A stretch of DNA of 64,000 nucleotides from Mameliella sp. CS4 (GTDB taxonomy: Bacteria; Pseudomonadota; Alphaproteobacteria; Rhodobacterales; Rhodobacteraceae), in contig NZ_JAHXRQ010000004.1 of the NCBI RefSeq assembly GCF_019392335.1, positions 124,001 through 188,000 on the forward strand, given 5' to 3'. Every line of letters starts with the position of its first letter. Position 1 is the first letter of the stretch. The notes below the pieces were generated by a model. It searched no databases. It saw only the letters and a list, made by a program, of their open reading frames with translations, and was not told where the DNA came from. Position numbers and translations under genes: made by a program. Shown here in pieces: positions 53,398 through 60,893 of the stretch.

Positions 53398-55230
53398 ATG
53401 ACCCGGACCGCCGCGCCAACCGATGCCGCCGCCCTGGAGGCCGTCAACGCCGAATTGGCCCGCATCTCCCGCCACCAGAACGCCGGGCGGTTCACCGAGG
53501 CCGGCGCGGCACTGGAAACCCTGTTGGACCAATACCCCGGCCATCCCCGGCTGATCCATCTCAAGGCGCTGAACCTGGCCCAATCGGGAGACGCACAGGC
53601 CGGAATGACGTTGTTGCAGGAGGTGGTTGCCCATCAGCCCGACGACGCGGTGGCGCTGGTCGACTTGGGGACGCTGCTGGCGCAGGCCGGTCGCATGGAA
53701 GAAGCGCGCGCGCAGTTCGAAGCCGCCGTCGAAGCGGCGCCGAACTATGCCCTGGCCCAGGCGAACCTCGGCGCGGCGCTTGTTCTGGCCGAGGACTATG
53801 CCCGCGCCATTCCCCGCCTGGAGCGCGCCATCGCGCTGGACGGGTCGGTACTGGACCTGCATCTGAACCTCGCACAGGCCTACCTGCGCACTGGCAACAT
53901 CCAACATTCGGTGGATGCGCTGTTCCGGGCGTTGGCCGTCGATCCCCAATCGGTCGCGGTGCATGTGAACCTCGCAGCCGCGCTCTATCGCCGGGAGCGC
54001 CATGAAACCGCCGAACATCACGCAAGGCGCGCCATCGAACTGGCCCCGCGGACTGGCGAGGCCTGGCTGCACCTTGGCAATATCCTCGCCGCTTCGGGCC
54101 GCATGGACCAGGCCGCCGAGGCGCTGACGACCGCCGCCCGACTGCCGGGCATGGGCCTGTCGGCGCTGGCGCGGCTGGTCCACCTGCGCAAGACCCGCGT
54201 CGACAGCCCAGAGTGGACGAACCTACAGACCCTGGCGGACCAGGCGGACACCCTGCCGGACGAGGCGCGCGCCACGCTGGAATTCGCCCTGGGCAAGGGG
54301 TTTGACGACCTCGGAGAACACGGCACGGCCTTTGCGCATTATGCCGAAGGCAACCGCCTGACGCGGAAGGCCCATCCCTATGACCGTCAGCCCCAAACCG
54401 AACGGGCCGAGCGGATGCGCAGCCTTGTGACGCCGGCGCTGCTGGACCGCCACGCGGGCGCCGGGCTGCGCGGCGTCGCCCCGATCTTTGTCTGCGGTAT
54501 GCCCCGGTCCGGCACAACTTTGATGGAACAGATGCTGTCGCGTCACCCGGAGGTTCAGGCCGGGGGCGAGATGCTCGCCGCACAGCGGTCGTTCCAGTCC
54601 AGCCCCCACTTGCGCGCAGTCCTGGAGGAACGCGAACCGGACGACAGCCTGACGGATGACGATTTCACCAAGCTGGGCGAAGAATACCAGGCCTTCCTGC
54701 ACCGCGAGGGCCTGCGCAGCCGCCGCGTGACGGACAAGCTGCCGGGGAACCAGCTTTATGTCGGCCTGCTGGCGCTGGCGCTGCCAGAGGCGAAGTTCCT
54801 GGTCATGCGGCGGCACCCGCTGGATTGCCTGTTGTCGAACTGGGTGCAGAACTTTGGGCACAACCAACCGGTTTCGACCGACCTTGTGGACCTGGCCGAG
54901 GCCTACCGACAGTTCGACCTGAACGCGAAACGCTGGACCGCCCTGCTCCCGGATCGCGTCCGAGACGTGTCCTACGAGGCGTTGGTGGCCGATCCCGAGG
55001 GCATGGCGCGGGACGTGCTGGATTTTCTCGGCCTCGACTGGTCATCGCAGGTGCTGGATCACACGGCCTCGTCACGGCAGGTCAACACCGCCTCGGTGGC
55101 GCAGGTGCGCGAACCGGTCTACGGCACCTCGGTTGCACGCTGGCGCCGCTACGGGGCACATCTGCGCCCACTGGCAGAGGCCCTGGGCGATCTCCTGACA
55201 GAGGAAGAGCGCGCCGCCTGCGGGCTTTGA
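53398..55230 (+). CDS. TPR-repeat sulfotransferase
   Basis: A 610-residue two-part protein. Residues 20-330 are tetratricopeptide repeats (e.g. DAVALVDLGTLLAQAGRMEE, NLAQAYLRTGNIQHSVDALF, PRTGEAWLHLGNILAASGRM). The C-terminal sulfotransferase domain begins with the PAPS loop GMPRSGTTLMEQML at residues 367-380, with FLVMRRHPLDCLLSNWVQNF as the 3'-phosphate region. Such TPR-sulfotransferases are frequent in roseobacters; they are thought to sulfate glycans or proteins, the TPRs choosing the acceptor. The adjacent Hint/collar secretome cluster may supply that acceptor. Confidence 0.87.
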   Translation: MTRTAAPTDAAALEAVNAELARISRHQNAGRFTEAGAALETLLDQYPGHPRLIHLKALNLAQSGDAQAGMTLLQEVVAHQPDDAVALVDLGTLLAQAGRMEEARAQFEAAVEAAPNYALAQANLGAALVLAEDYARAIPRLERAIALDGSVLDLHLNLAQAYLRTGNIQHSVDALFRALAVDPQSVAVHVNLAAALYRRERHETAEHHARRAIELAPRTGEAWLHLGNILAASGRMDQAAEALTTAARLPGMGLSALARLVHLRKTRVDSPEWTNLQTLADQADTLPDEARATLEFALGKGFDDLGEHGTAFAHYAEGNRLTRKAHPYDRQPQTERAERMRSLVTPALLDRHAGAGLRGVAPIFVCGMPRSGTTLMEQMLSRHPEVQAGGEMLAAQRSFQSSPHLRAVLEEREPDDSLTDDDFTKLGEEYQAFLHREGLRSRRVTDKLPGNQLYVGLLALALPEAKFLVMRRHPLDCLLSNWVQNFGHNQPVSTDLVDLAEAYRQFDLNAKRWTALLPDRVRDVSYEALVADPEGMARDVLDFLGLDWSSQVLDHTASSRQVNTASVAQVREPVYGTSVARWRRYGAHLRPLAEALGDLLTEEERAACGL

Positions 55231-55242
55231 TCAGGTGGCGCG

Positions 55243-56757
55243 CTAGGCCACCTGCCCCTCGGCCCCGATGCCGGAAATCGCCTGGATCAGGTTGTCTTCC
55301 GTCACCTCGTCCGAGGAAAAGGTGCGCATGATCCGGCCCGAGTACATGGCGATGATCCGGTCGCTGACGTGCAGCACCTCGGGCATTTCCGAAGAGATGA
55401 CGATCACTGCATAGCCCTGCGCCGCCAGTTCGCGGATCAGGTTGTGGATCTCTGACTTGCTGCCGACGTCGATGCCCCGTGTCGGTTCATCCACGATCAG
55501 CACATTGGGGTGCATCGACAGCCATTTTCCGATCACGATCTTCTGCTGGTTGCCACCCGACAGGTTGCCCACGGTCTGTTTCCAGCCCGGTGTCCGGATG
55601 TCCAGCTTGTCCCGGTACTGGTCAAAGATCGCGATCTCCGACCCTTCGGCAACGAAGGGCCCCGCTTTCAGGTCATCCACCTGCGGCAGGGTCATGTTGT
55701 CCCGACAGTTCATGCCCAGGACCAGCCCCTGCCCCTTGCGGTCCTCCGGCACCAGAGAAATTCCCTTGGCGATGGCATCGACCGGCGAATGAATCCGCAC
55801 CTCTTCGCCATCCATCAGGATCGTGCCCGCCGACGGATCGCGCAGGCCGAACAGGGTTTCCGCGATCTCGGTGCGACCGGCACCGACAAGGCCATAGAAC
55901 CCCACGACTTCGCCGCGGCGCACCTCAAAGCTGACATCCTGGTAAAGCTTGCCACAGCTCAACCCGCGCACTTCCAGCGCGACGTCGCCCAACTCATGGT
56001 GGCTTTCGTTCCGCGACAGGTCGAGCTTGCGCCCGATCATCATCTGGGTCACGCCTTCCTCGTTGGTTTCGGCGGTGACGACCGTACCCTGATACTGCCC
56101 GTCGCGCAGAACGCTGATCCGGTCGGTAATCTTGAAGATCTCCTCCATCCGGTGCGAGATATAGGCAATGCCCACGCCCTGTGCCTGCAAGTCCGAGATC
56201 ACCTCGAAGAGAACCACCTTTTCCGCATCGGTCAATGAGGCGGTAGGCTCGTCGAAGATCACCGCCTTTGCATCCACGGTCAGCGCCCGGGCGATCTCGA
56301 CCATCTGCTGATTGGCGATGGACAGGTCGCCGACGCGGGTCTTGGCACTGAACCCGACCTTGAGCTTTTCGAGGATCACGTTGGTCTTGGCCTCCAGCTT
56401 GGCCCAGTCGACCAGCCCGAACCGCTTGCGCGGCAATTCACCAAGATAGATGTTCTCGGCCACGCTCAGTTCCTCGGCCAGGCTGAGTTCCTGGTGGATG
56501 AACACGATGCCCTTTGCCTTCGCGTCCAGCGGACCGTTCATGACAACCGGCTGCTCATCGACGAAGATCTTGCCTTCGTTGGGCTGGTGAATGCCGCCAA
56601 GCACCTTCATCAGGGTGGATTTCCCGGCGCCGTTTTCCCCCATGAGGGCATGAACCTCGCCCGGCATGATGGACAACGACACACCATCGAGGGCCCGCAC
56701 ACCGGGAAATGTCTTTACGATGTCTTCCAGTCGCAGAACCGGGATTTTCTGGGTCAT
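55243..56757 (-). CDS. Sugar ABC transporter ATP-binding protein (RbsA/MglA type)
   Basis: A 504-residue tandem ABC ATPase. The first cassette has Walker A GENGAGKSTLMKVLGG, signature LSIANQQMVEIARAL and Walker B AVIFDEPTASL. The second has the characteristic altered P-loop GLVGAGRTEIAETLFG, signature LSGGNQQKIVIGKW and VLIVDEPTRGID, as in all ribose/galactose-type ATPases. It energises import through the two permeases encoded upstream. The ATG at 56757 overlaps the permease stop by four bases. The frame is open further upstream but those residues belong to the permease in another frame. Confidence 0.94.
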   Translation of the reverse strand: MTQKIPVLRLEDIVKTFPGVRALDGVSLSIMPGEVHALMGENGAGKSTLMKVLGGIHQPNEGKIFVDEQPVVMNGPLDAKAKGIVFIHQELSLAEELSVAENIYLGELPRKRFGLVDWAKLEAKTNVILEKLKVGFSAKTRVGDLSIANQQMVEIARALTVDAKAVIFDEPTASLTDAEKVVLFEVISDLQAQGVGIAYISHRMEEIFKITDRISVLRDGQYQGTVVTAETNEEGVTQMMIGRKLDLSRNESHHELGDVALEVRGLSCGKLYQDVSFEVRRGEVVGFYGLVGAGRTEIAETLFGLRDPSAGTILMDGEEVRIHSPVDAIAKGISLVPEDRKGQGLVLGMNCRDNMTLPQVDDLKAGPFVAEGSEIAIFDQYRDKLDIRTPGWKQTVGNLSGGNQQKIVIGKWLSMHPNVLIVDEPTRGIDVGSKSEIHNLIRELAAQGYAVIVISSEMPEVLHVSDRIIAMYSGRIMRTFSSDEVTEDNLIQAISGIGAEGQVA

Positions 56758-57755
56758 ACCTTCAACTCCTCTTTGCCCTTGAGGTTCAGCTGTCGGTCCA
56801 GGAAGAGAACCGCGATCAGGATCAGGCCGATCACAAGGTTGACGGTTTCGGTATCCGCGCCGATGTGGGACAGCCCCTTGCGCAAGAGCTGGATCGCCAG
56901 CACCCCGCCAAAGGTCGAGACGATCGACCCCGCACCGCCGGTCAGCTTGGTGCCGCCAAGGACAACGGCCGTGATGACCCAAAGCTCGTAGAGCTCGCCG
57001 TCATTGGGATTGACCGACCCGCTTTCGGAGTAGAACACCACCGCCGACAGGGCCGCCAGGAAGCCGATGATCATGAAGTTGATCATCATGTGCGGTCCCA
57101 CCTTGATCCCGGCATTGACCGCCGCCTCGCGGTTGTCGCCGATGGCATAGGCGTTGCGACCATGCACCGTGCGGTTCATCAGGAACCAGACCCCGGCGGT
57201 GACCGCGACCAGGAACCATGTCGCCGTGTGGATGCCCAGGAACTGCGCCTCGGCGAAATCCACCAGCGTCCAGTTCAGGTGGCTGGTGGGCTGTTCGCCG
57301 TTGTACATGAAGACCAGCCCGCGATAGCCCAGCATCGACCCCAGGGTGACGATGAAGGCATCGACCCCGGTTTTCCAGACGACCAACCCGTTCAGCGCCC
57401 CCAAGAGCGTGCCCGTGGCCAGCGCCGCCAGCCAGGCCATCGGGATCGCCCAGTCGCCCATGCCGCCGAAGATCGGCCATGTCATGCTGTCCAGCAGGAC
57501 GATGGCGCTGAGCGCGTAGGTTGCGCCCACCGACAGGTCGATGTTGCCATTGACCATGATGATCGTCATGCCCATCGCGATGATCCCGATCGGCGCAGAC
57601 TGCTTGAACAGCAACAGCATGTTGTCGAGATCCATGAAGGCCTTTTCGCTGAGCGACAGGAATTCGCCCGCCACGGTGAAGAAGACCAGTTCCAGAGCGA
57701 TGAAGCCCCAGATGGCGCCGCGCTTCAGGAAGCTGCTGAGTGTACCTGCTTGCAT
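56754..57755 (-). CDS. Sugar ABC transporter permease (RbsC type), second
   Basis: A 333-residue BPD_transp_2 permease with about ten membrane spans. Family blocks are MTIIMVNGNIDLSVGATYALS, FIVTLGSMLGYRGLVFMYNG, GRNAYAIGDNREAAVNAGIKV and VVLGGTKLTGGAGSIVSTFGG. It pairs with the permease encoded just upstream, 12 bases away, so the transporter has a heterodimeric channel. The four-base overlap with the ATPase gene shows translational coupling. Confidence 0.93.
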   Translation of the reverse strand: MQAGTLSSFLKRGAIWGFIALELVFFTVAGEFLSLSEKAFMDLDNMLLLFKQSAPIGIIAMGMTIIMVNGNIDLSVGATYALSAIVLLDSMTWPIFGGMGDWAIPMAWLAALATGTLLGALNGLVVWKTGVDAFIVTLGSMLGYRGLVFMYNGEQPTSHLNWTLVDFAEAQFLGIHTATWFLVAVTAGVWFLMNRTVHGRNAYAIGDNREAAVNAGIKVGPHMMINFMIIGFLAALSAVVFYSESGSVNPNDGELYELWVITAVVLGGTKLTGGAGSIVSTFGGVLAIQLLRKGLSHIGADTETVNLVIGLILIAVLFLDRQLNLKGKEELKV

Positions 57756-57767
57756 GATCTCTTCTCC

Positions 57768-58742
57768 TCAGGCGATGGGCGACCAGAGGCGGCCGCGCTT
57801 GGCCGCGATATCCAGCCAGACGGCAAGAATGATGATAACCCAGGTCACGACGTACTGGACGTAGAACTGCAATCCGACCAGCAGCAGCCCGTTCTGGATG
57901 AATCCCAGGATCAGGACACCGATCACCGTCTTGAAGATGGTCCCCGACCCGCCCATCAACGAGGCGCCGCCAAGGATGACCGCCGCCAGCACCTCCAGCT
58001 CCAGCCCCTGCCCCACGGTGTTTTGCGACCCGAGAGAGCGGCTGGCCTGGATCAGCCCGGCGGTGGCGACGCAGAAGGCCGAGACAAGGTAGCATGTAAA
58101 GACAACGCGGGCGCGGGGAATGCCCGAGAATGTGGCGGCGGTTCCGTTGCCGCCCACGGCATAGACCTTGCGGCCAAAGGGCGTCTTGGCCAGTCCGATG
58201 CCAAGGATCGAGGCCAGCAGCGCAAAGAGGATGATGGGCACCGGGATGCCTATCATCTCGCCCTGCCCGAAGACGCTGAACCAGGTGCCTTCCTTGTCGG
58301 CGATGTCCATGTTCTGGCCGCCGGAATAGGTCAGGGTCAGCCCGTGGATGGCCGAAAGCATCCCAAGGGTGACGATCAGAGAGTTGAGCTTCAGGTATCC
58401 CACGAGGAAGCCGATGAAGGCCCCCAGGCAAAGCGTCATGGCGAACATCGCCGGGATTGCCAGTGTCGGGCCGATCTTGTCGTGCAGGTCCAGCACCACG
58501 ATGGTCGAAAAGGACATCATCGACCCCACCGAGAGGTCGAGGTTGCCGCTGATGACGACAAAGGTCACCCCCAGCGCCATGACCCCCAGGATGGCCGAAG
58601 AGCGCACGACCCCCATGATGTTGTCCGGATCGAGAAAGCGCCCGTTGGCGAGCGAAAAGCCGATCATGAACAATGCGAAAGCGATGAGAATGCCCTGACG
58701 GGCAAGCTGCCCCCCCAGGTCTCTCTTGATGATGTGAGCCAT
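57768..58742 (-). CDS. Sugar ABC transporter permease (RbsC type), first
   Basis: A 324-residue BPD_transp_2 permease. Family blocks are VTFVVISGNLDLSVGSMMSFS, LIVTLGMLSAIHGLTLTYSGG, GRKVYAVGGNGTAATFSGIP and AVILGGASLMGGSGTIFKTVIG. The start at 58742 has a GGGGGGAG purine run just upstream; the ATG at 58763 lacks one. It is expressed after the SDR gene and before the second permease. Confidence 0.93.
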   Translation of the reverse strand: MAHIIKRDLGGQLARQGILIAFALFMIGFSLANGRFLDPDNIMGVVRSSAILGVMALGVTFVVISGNLDLSVGSMMSFSTIVVLDLHDKIGPTLAIPAMFAMTLCLGAFIGFLVGYLKLNSLIVTLGMLSAIHGLTLTYSGGQNMDIADKEGTWFSVFGQGEMIGIPVPIILFALLASILGIGLAKTPFGRKVYAVGGNGTAATFSGIPRARVVFTCYLVSAFCVATAGLIQASRSLGSQNTVGQGLELEVLAAVILGGASLMGGSGTIFKTVIGVLILGFIQNGLLLVGLQFYVQYVVTWVIIILAVWLDIAAKRGRLWSPIA

Positions 58743-58824
58743 TGCTCCCCCCTCTTGCCCCAATGCGGACCCATCACGGAGACCTAGCGCCCCGCGACCG
58801 TTCCGCCTCCCTCCGGGGCGTCGT

Positions 58825-59622
58825 TCAAACCAGTGTCATGCCGCCGTCGATCATCACGATCTGGCCGGTCATGTAGTCGCTCTCCTTGGAGGCCAGGAAC
58901 GTAGTCGTTCCGGTCACGTCCGCCGGCGTGGCGACGCGGCCTTTCAGGATCACCGAGGAAAACTCCTCCATCGCCTGGCCCGGACTCTGGGCCGCACCGA
59001 TGTCCATCAGGTCGCGGTCCACCTGTTCCCACATTTCGGTCGCGACGACGCCCGGCGCAAAACCCGTGACGGTGATGTCATGCCTGGCCAGGTCGCGGGC
59101 CCCGGATTGCGTCAGCGCAACCACCCCCCATTTCGACGCGCAATAGGGCGCGACGTTGTCATAGCCCTGCCGGCTGGCGACAGACGCCGTGTTGATGATC
59201 TTGCCGAAAGACCCCTGCCGGATGAACTGCTTGGCGGCTTCCTGCATGCCGATCAGGCATCCAAGCCCGTTCACCCCCATGACAAAGTTCCAGTTCTCCT
59301 CGGTCACGTCGAGGAAATTCATCGGCTTGTTGACGCCGGCGTTGTTGAACTTGACGTCCAGCTTGCCGAAAGCATCCACGGTGTGGGCGATCATGGCCTG
59401 GACGGTGGCCCTATCGGTCACGTCGACCGGCGCATGGATCGCGCGCCCGCCGGCGGCGGAGGCCCTCTTCTGGCTGGCCTCGGCAACCTCGGCCACCTTG
59501 CCCGCGTTGATATCGGCAAAACAAACGTCGGCCCCTTCGTCCAGAAGGGCCTCGCCGATGGCGCGTCCAATCCCCTGGGCGGCGCCTGTGACAATGCAGG
59601 ATCGTCCGGACACACGGCCCAT
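58825..59622 (-). CDS. SDR-family oxidoreductase within the ABC operon
   Basis: A 265-residue short-chain dehydrogenase. The cofactor loop is VTGAAQGIGRAIG, the NNAG strand FNNAGVNKPMN, the catalytic Ser/Tyr/Lys set is in INTASVASRQG and YCASKWG, and the end is the family tail ESDYMTGQIVMIDGG. The likely substrate is the sugar or polyol imported by the transporter, oxidised with NAD(P). GGGAGG lies five bases before the ATG at 59622. It is inserted between the binding protein and the permeases, after a strong hairpin. Confidence 0.9.
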   Translation of the reverse strand: MGRVSGRSCIVTGAAQGIGRAIGEALLDEGADVCFADINAGKVAEVAEASQKRASAAGGRAIHAPVDVTDRATVQAMIAHTVDAFGKLDVKFNNAGVNKPMNFLDVTEENWNFVMGVNGLGCLIGMQEAAKQFIRQGSFGKIINTASVASRQGYDNVAPYCASKWGVVALTQSGARDLARHDITVTGFAPGVVATEMWEQVDRDLMDIGAAQSPGQAMEEFSSVILKGRVATPADVTGTTTFLASKESDYMTGQIVMIDGGMTLV

Positions 59623-59661
59623 GTCGACCTCCCAACCATTTCCTGTAGGCAACTGTCAGGC

Positions 59662-59685
59662 CCGGGCACGCCGCGGCGTGCCCGG
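59662..59685 (-). terminator. Perfect 24-bp hairpin between binding-protein and SDR genes
   Basis: A perfect palindrome with arms CCGGGCACGCCG and CGGCGTGCCCGG, no T run behind it on either strand. It lies 14 bases after the binding-protein stop. Hairpins here typically protect the 5' mRNA and lower downstream expression, giving excess binding protein. Confidence 0.7.
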
Positions 59686-59698
59686 AACAGGGTCGGTC

Positions 59699-60649
59699 TC
59701 AGAAGACCGGCTTGGTGAAATCGCCCATGTTGTCCTGGGTGATCTTCGGCGTGTCGAAGTAGTTGAGGAAAGGCACGTCGTCACCGTTCAGCACGTCGAG
59801 CGCGGTCTTGAGCGCGGCCTCGGCGTCATCCACGGGCGACTGGTAGATCGAGCCCCAGTATTCGCCGCGTTCCATCGCCTCGTATCCGACGGCAAAGTTG
59901 GTGGCGCCGACAAAGATGATGCCGTCGCGGCCTGCGGCCTTGGCGGCGTTCAGCGCGCCGACACCCATGTTGTCATCCCCGGCATAAACGCCGTCGATGT
60001 CGTCGTACTTGACCAGGAAGGCCTCCATGACCTTTTGCGACTTTTCGCGGTTCCAGTCGCCCGGCTGCTTGTCGATCTGGGTCACGTTCGGGCAGACCTC
60101 GGGCAGACGGTCGTCAAAGCCCTTGGCGCGTTCGATCGCGGTGGTATAGCCCGGCTGCCCGGTGATATGGACCACCTTGGCCTCGTTCTCGATGCCCATT
60201 TCCTTGAACTTGTCGCACATGATCTCTGCGGCCCGGGCGCCCTGGGTGATATTGTCGGGACCCGAGAAGGACGCAACGAAATCGAACCCCGCGTCGGCGA
60301 TGTTCGAATTGGTCACGATGACCGGAATGCCGGCCTTGTGGGCCTTGCGCACCGCCGGGATCACGGCCTCGCCGTTGGTCGGCCAGATGATGATCGCGTC
60401 GACCGCCTGCTGGATCAGGTCTTCCATCTGGGCGATCTGGCGGGCGACGTCGCCACCTCCGTCCAGCACGACGACCTCGACGTTGGGATTGGCCTCGGCC
60501 GCGGCGATAAAGGCCTTTTCATAGGTGGTCTGGTAGCTGTCCACACCGACGTTGTTCTGGGTGATGCCGATCCTGTAGGTCTCGGCCTGTACAGCCCCGG
60601 AAAATGCAACCGTGGCTGCAGTCGCGGCGAGAACGGTACGAAGTTTCAT
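59699..60649 (-). CDS. Sugar ABC transporter periplasmic binding protein
   Basis: A 316-residue preprotein of the type I (RbsB/XylF-like) binding-protein family. The signal peptide is MKLRTVLAATAATVAFSGAVQA. The mature part shows YRIGITQNNVGVDSYQTTYE, the QIAQMEDLIQQAVDAIIIWPT region, GIPVIVTNSNI and GVYAGDDNMGVGALNAAKAAG, the pentose/hexose-binding pattern. GGAGGAGA precedes the ATG at 60649. It heads the operon of SDR, two permeases and ATPase, and its promoter faces the regulator gene. The ligand cannot be named. Confidence 0.92.
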   Translation of the reverse strand: MKLRTVLAATAATVAFSGAVQAETYRIGITQNNVGVDSYQTTYEKAFIAAAEANPNVEVVVLDGGGDVARQIAQMEDLIQQAVDAIIIWPTNGEAVIPAVRKAHKAGIPVIVTNSNIADAGFDFVASFSGPDNITQGARAAEIMCDKFKEMGIENEAKVVHITGQPGYTTAIERAKGFDDRLPEVCPNVTQIDKQPGDWNREKSQKVMEAFLVKYDDIDGVYAGDDNMGVGALNAAKAAGRDGIIFVGATNFAVGYEAMERGEYWGSIYQSPVDDAEAALKTALDVLNGDDVPFLNYFDTPKITQDNMGDFTKPVF

Positions 60650-60775
60650 CTGGGTCTCCTCCCGAATTGTCAATTCTTGTCCGATTCCCCACCTCCCGGG
60701 GGAATCGTCATCCGGCGCACCGGACGACTGGGACTGAATGTGGGGCTTTTGCCCGCCCCGGACCCCGGCAAAAAT

Positions 60776-60893
60776 ATCCAGTTTGAATATTGTGAAGTCC
60801 AGATTGGATAAAATGGCTGTACGCTGACCCCCACAATTTGAACATCTTGCGGAGGAGAAGCGATGCGCCATCCAGGGCCATCCAATTTGAACA
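60776..60893. promoter_or_regulatory. Repeated sites in the binding-protein/regulator divergent region
   Basis: An imperfect inverted repeat ATCCAGTTTG (60776-60785) and CAGATTGGAT (60800-60809) lies in the divergent promoter region. Related direct repeats CAGTTTGAATA (60779), CAATTTGAACA (60834) and CAATTTGAACA (60883) recur, the last inside the first codons of the regulator gene. They are candidate binding sites of that regulator. Confidence 0.6.

Noticed and set aside
56709..58787. Plus-strand open frame of about 692 codons
   Set aside because: Antisense of the two permeases; Asp/His/Arg-rich low-complexity composition.
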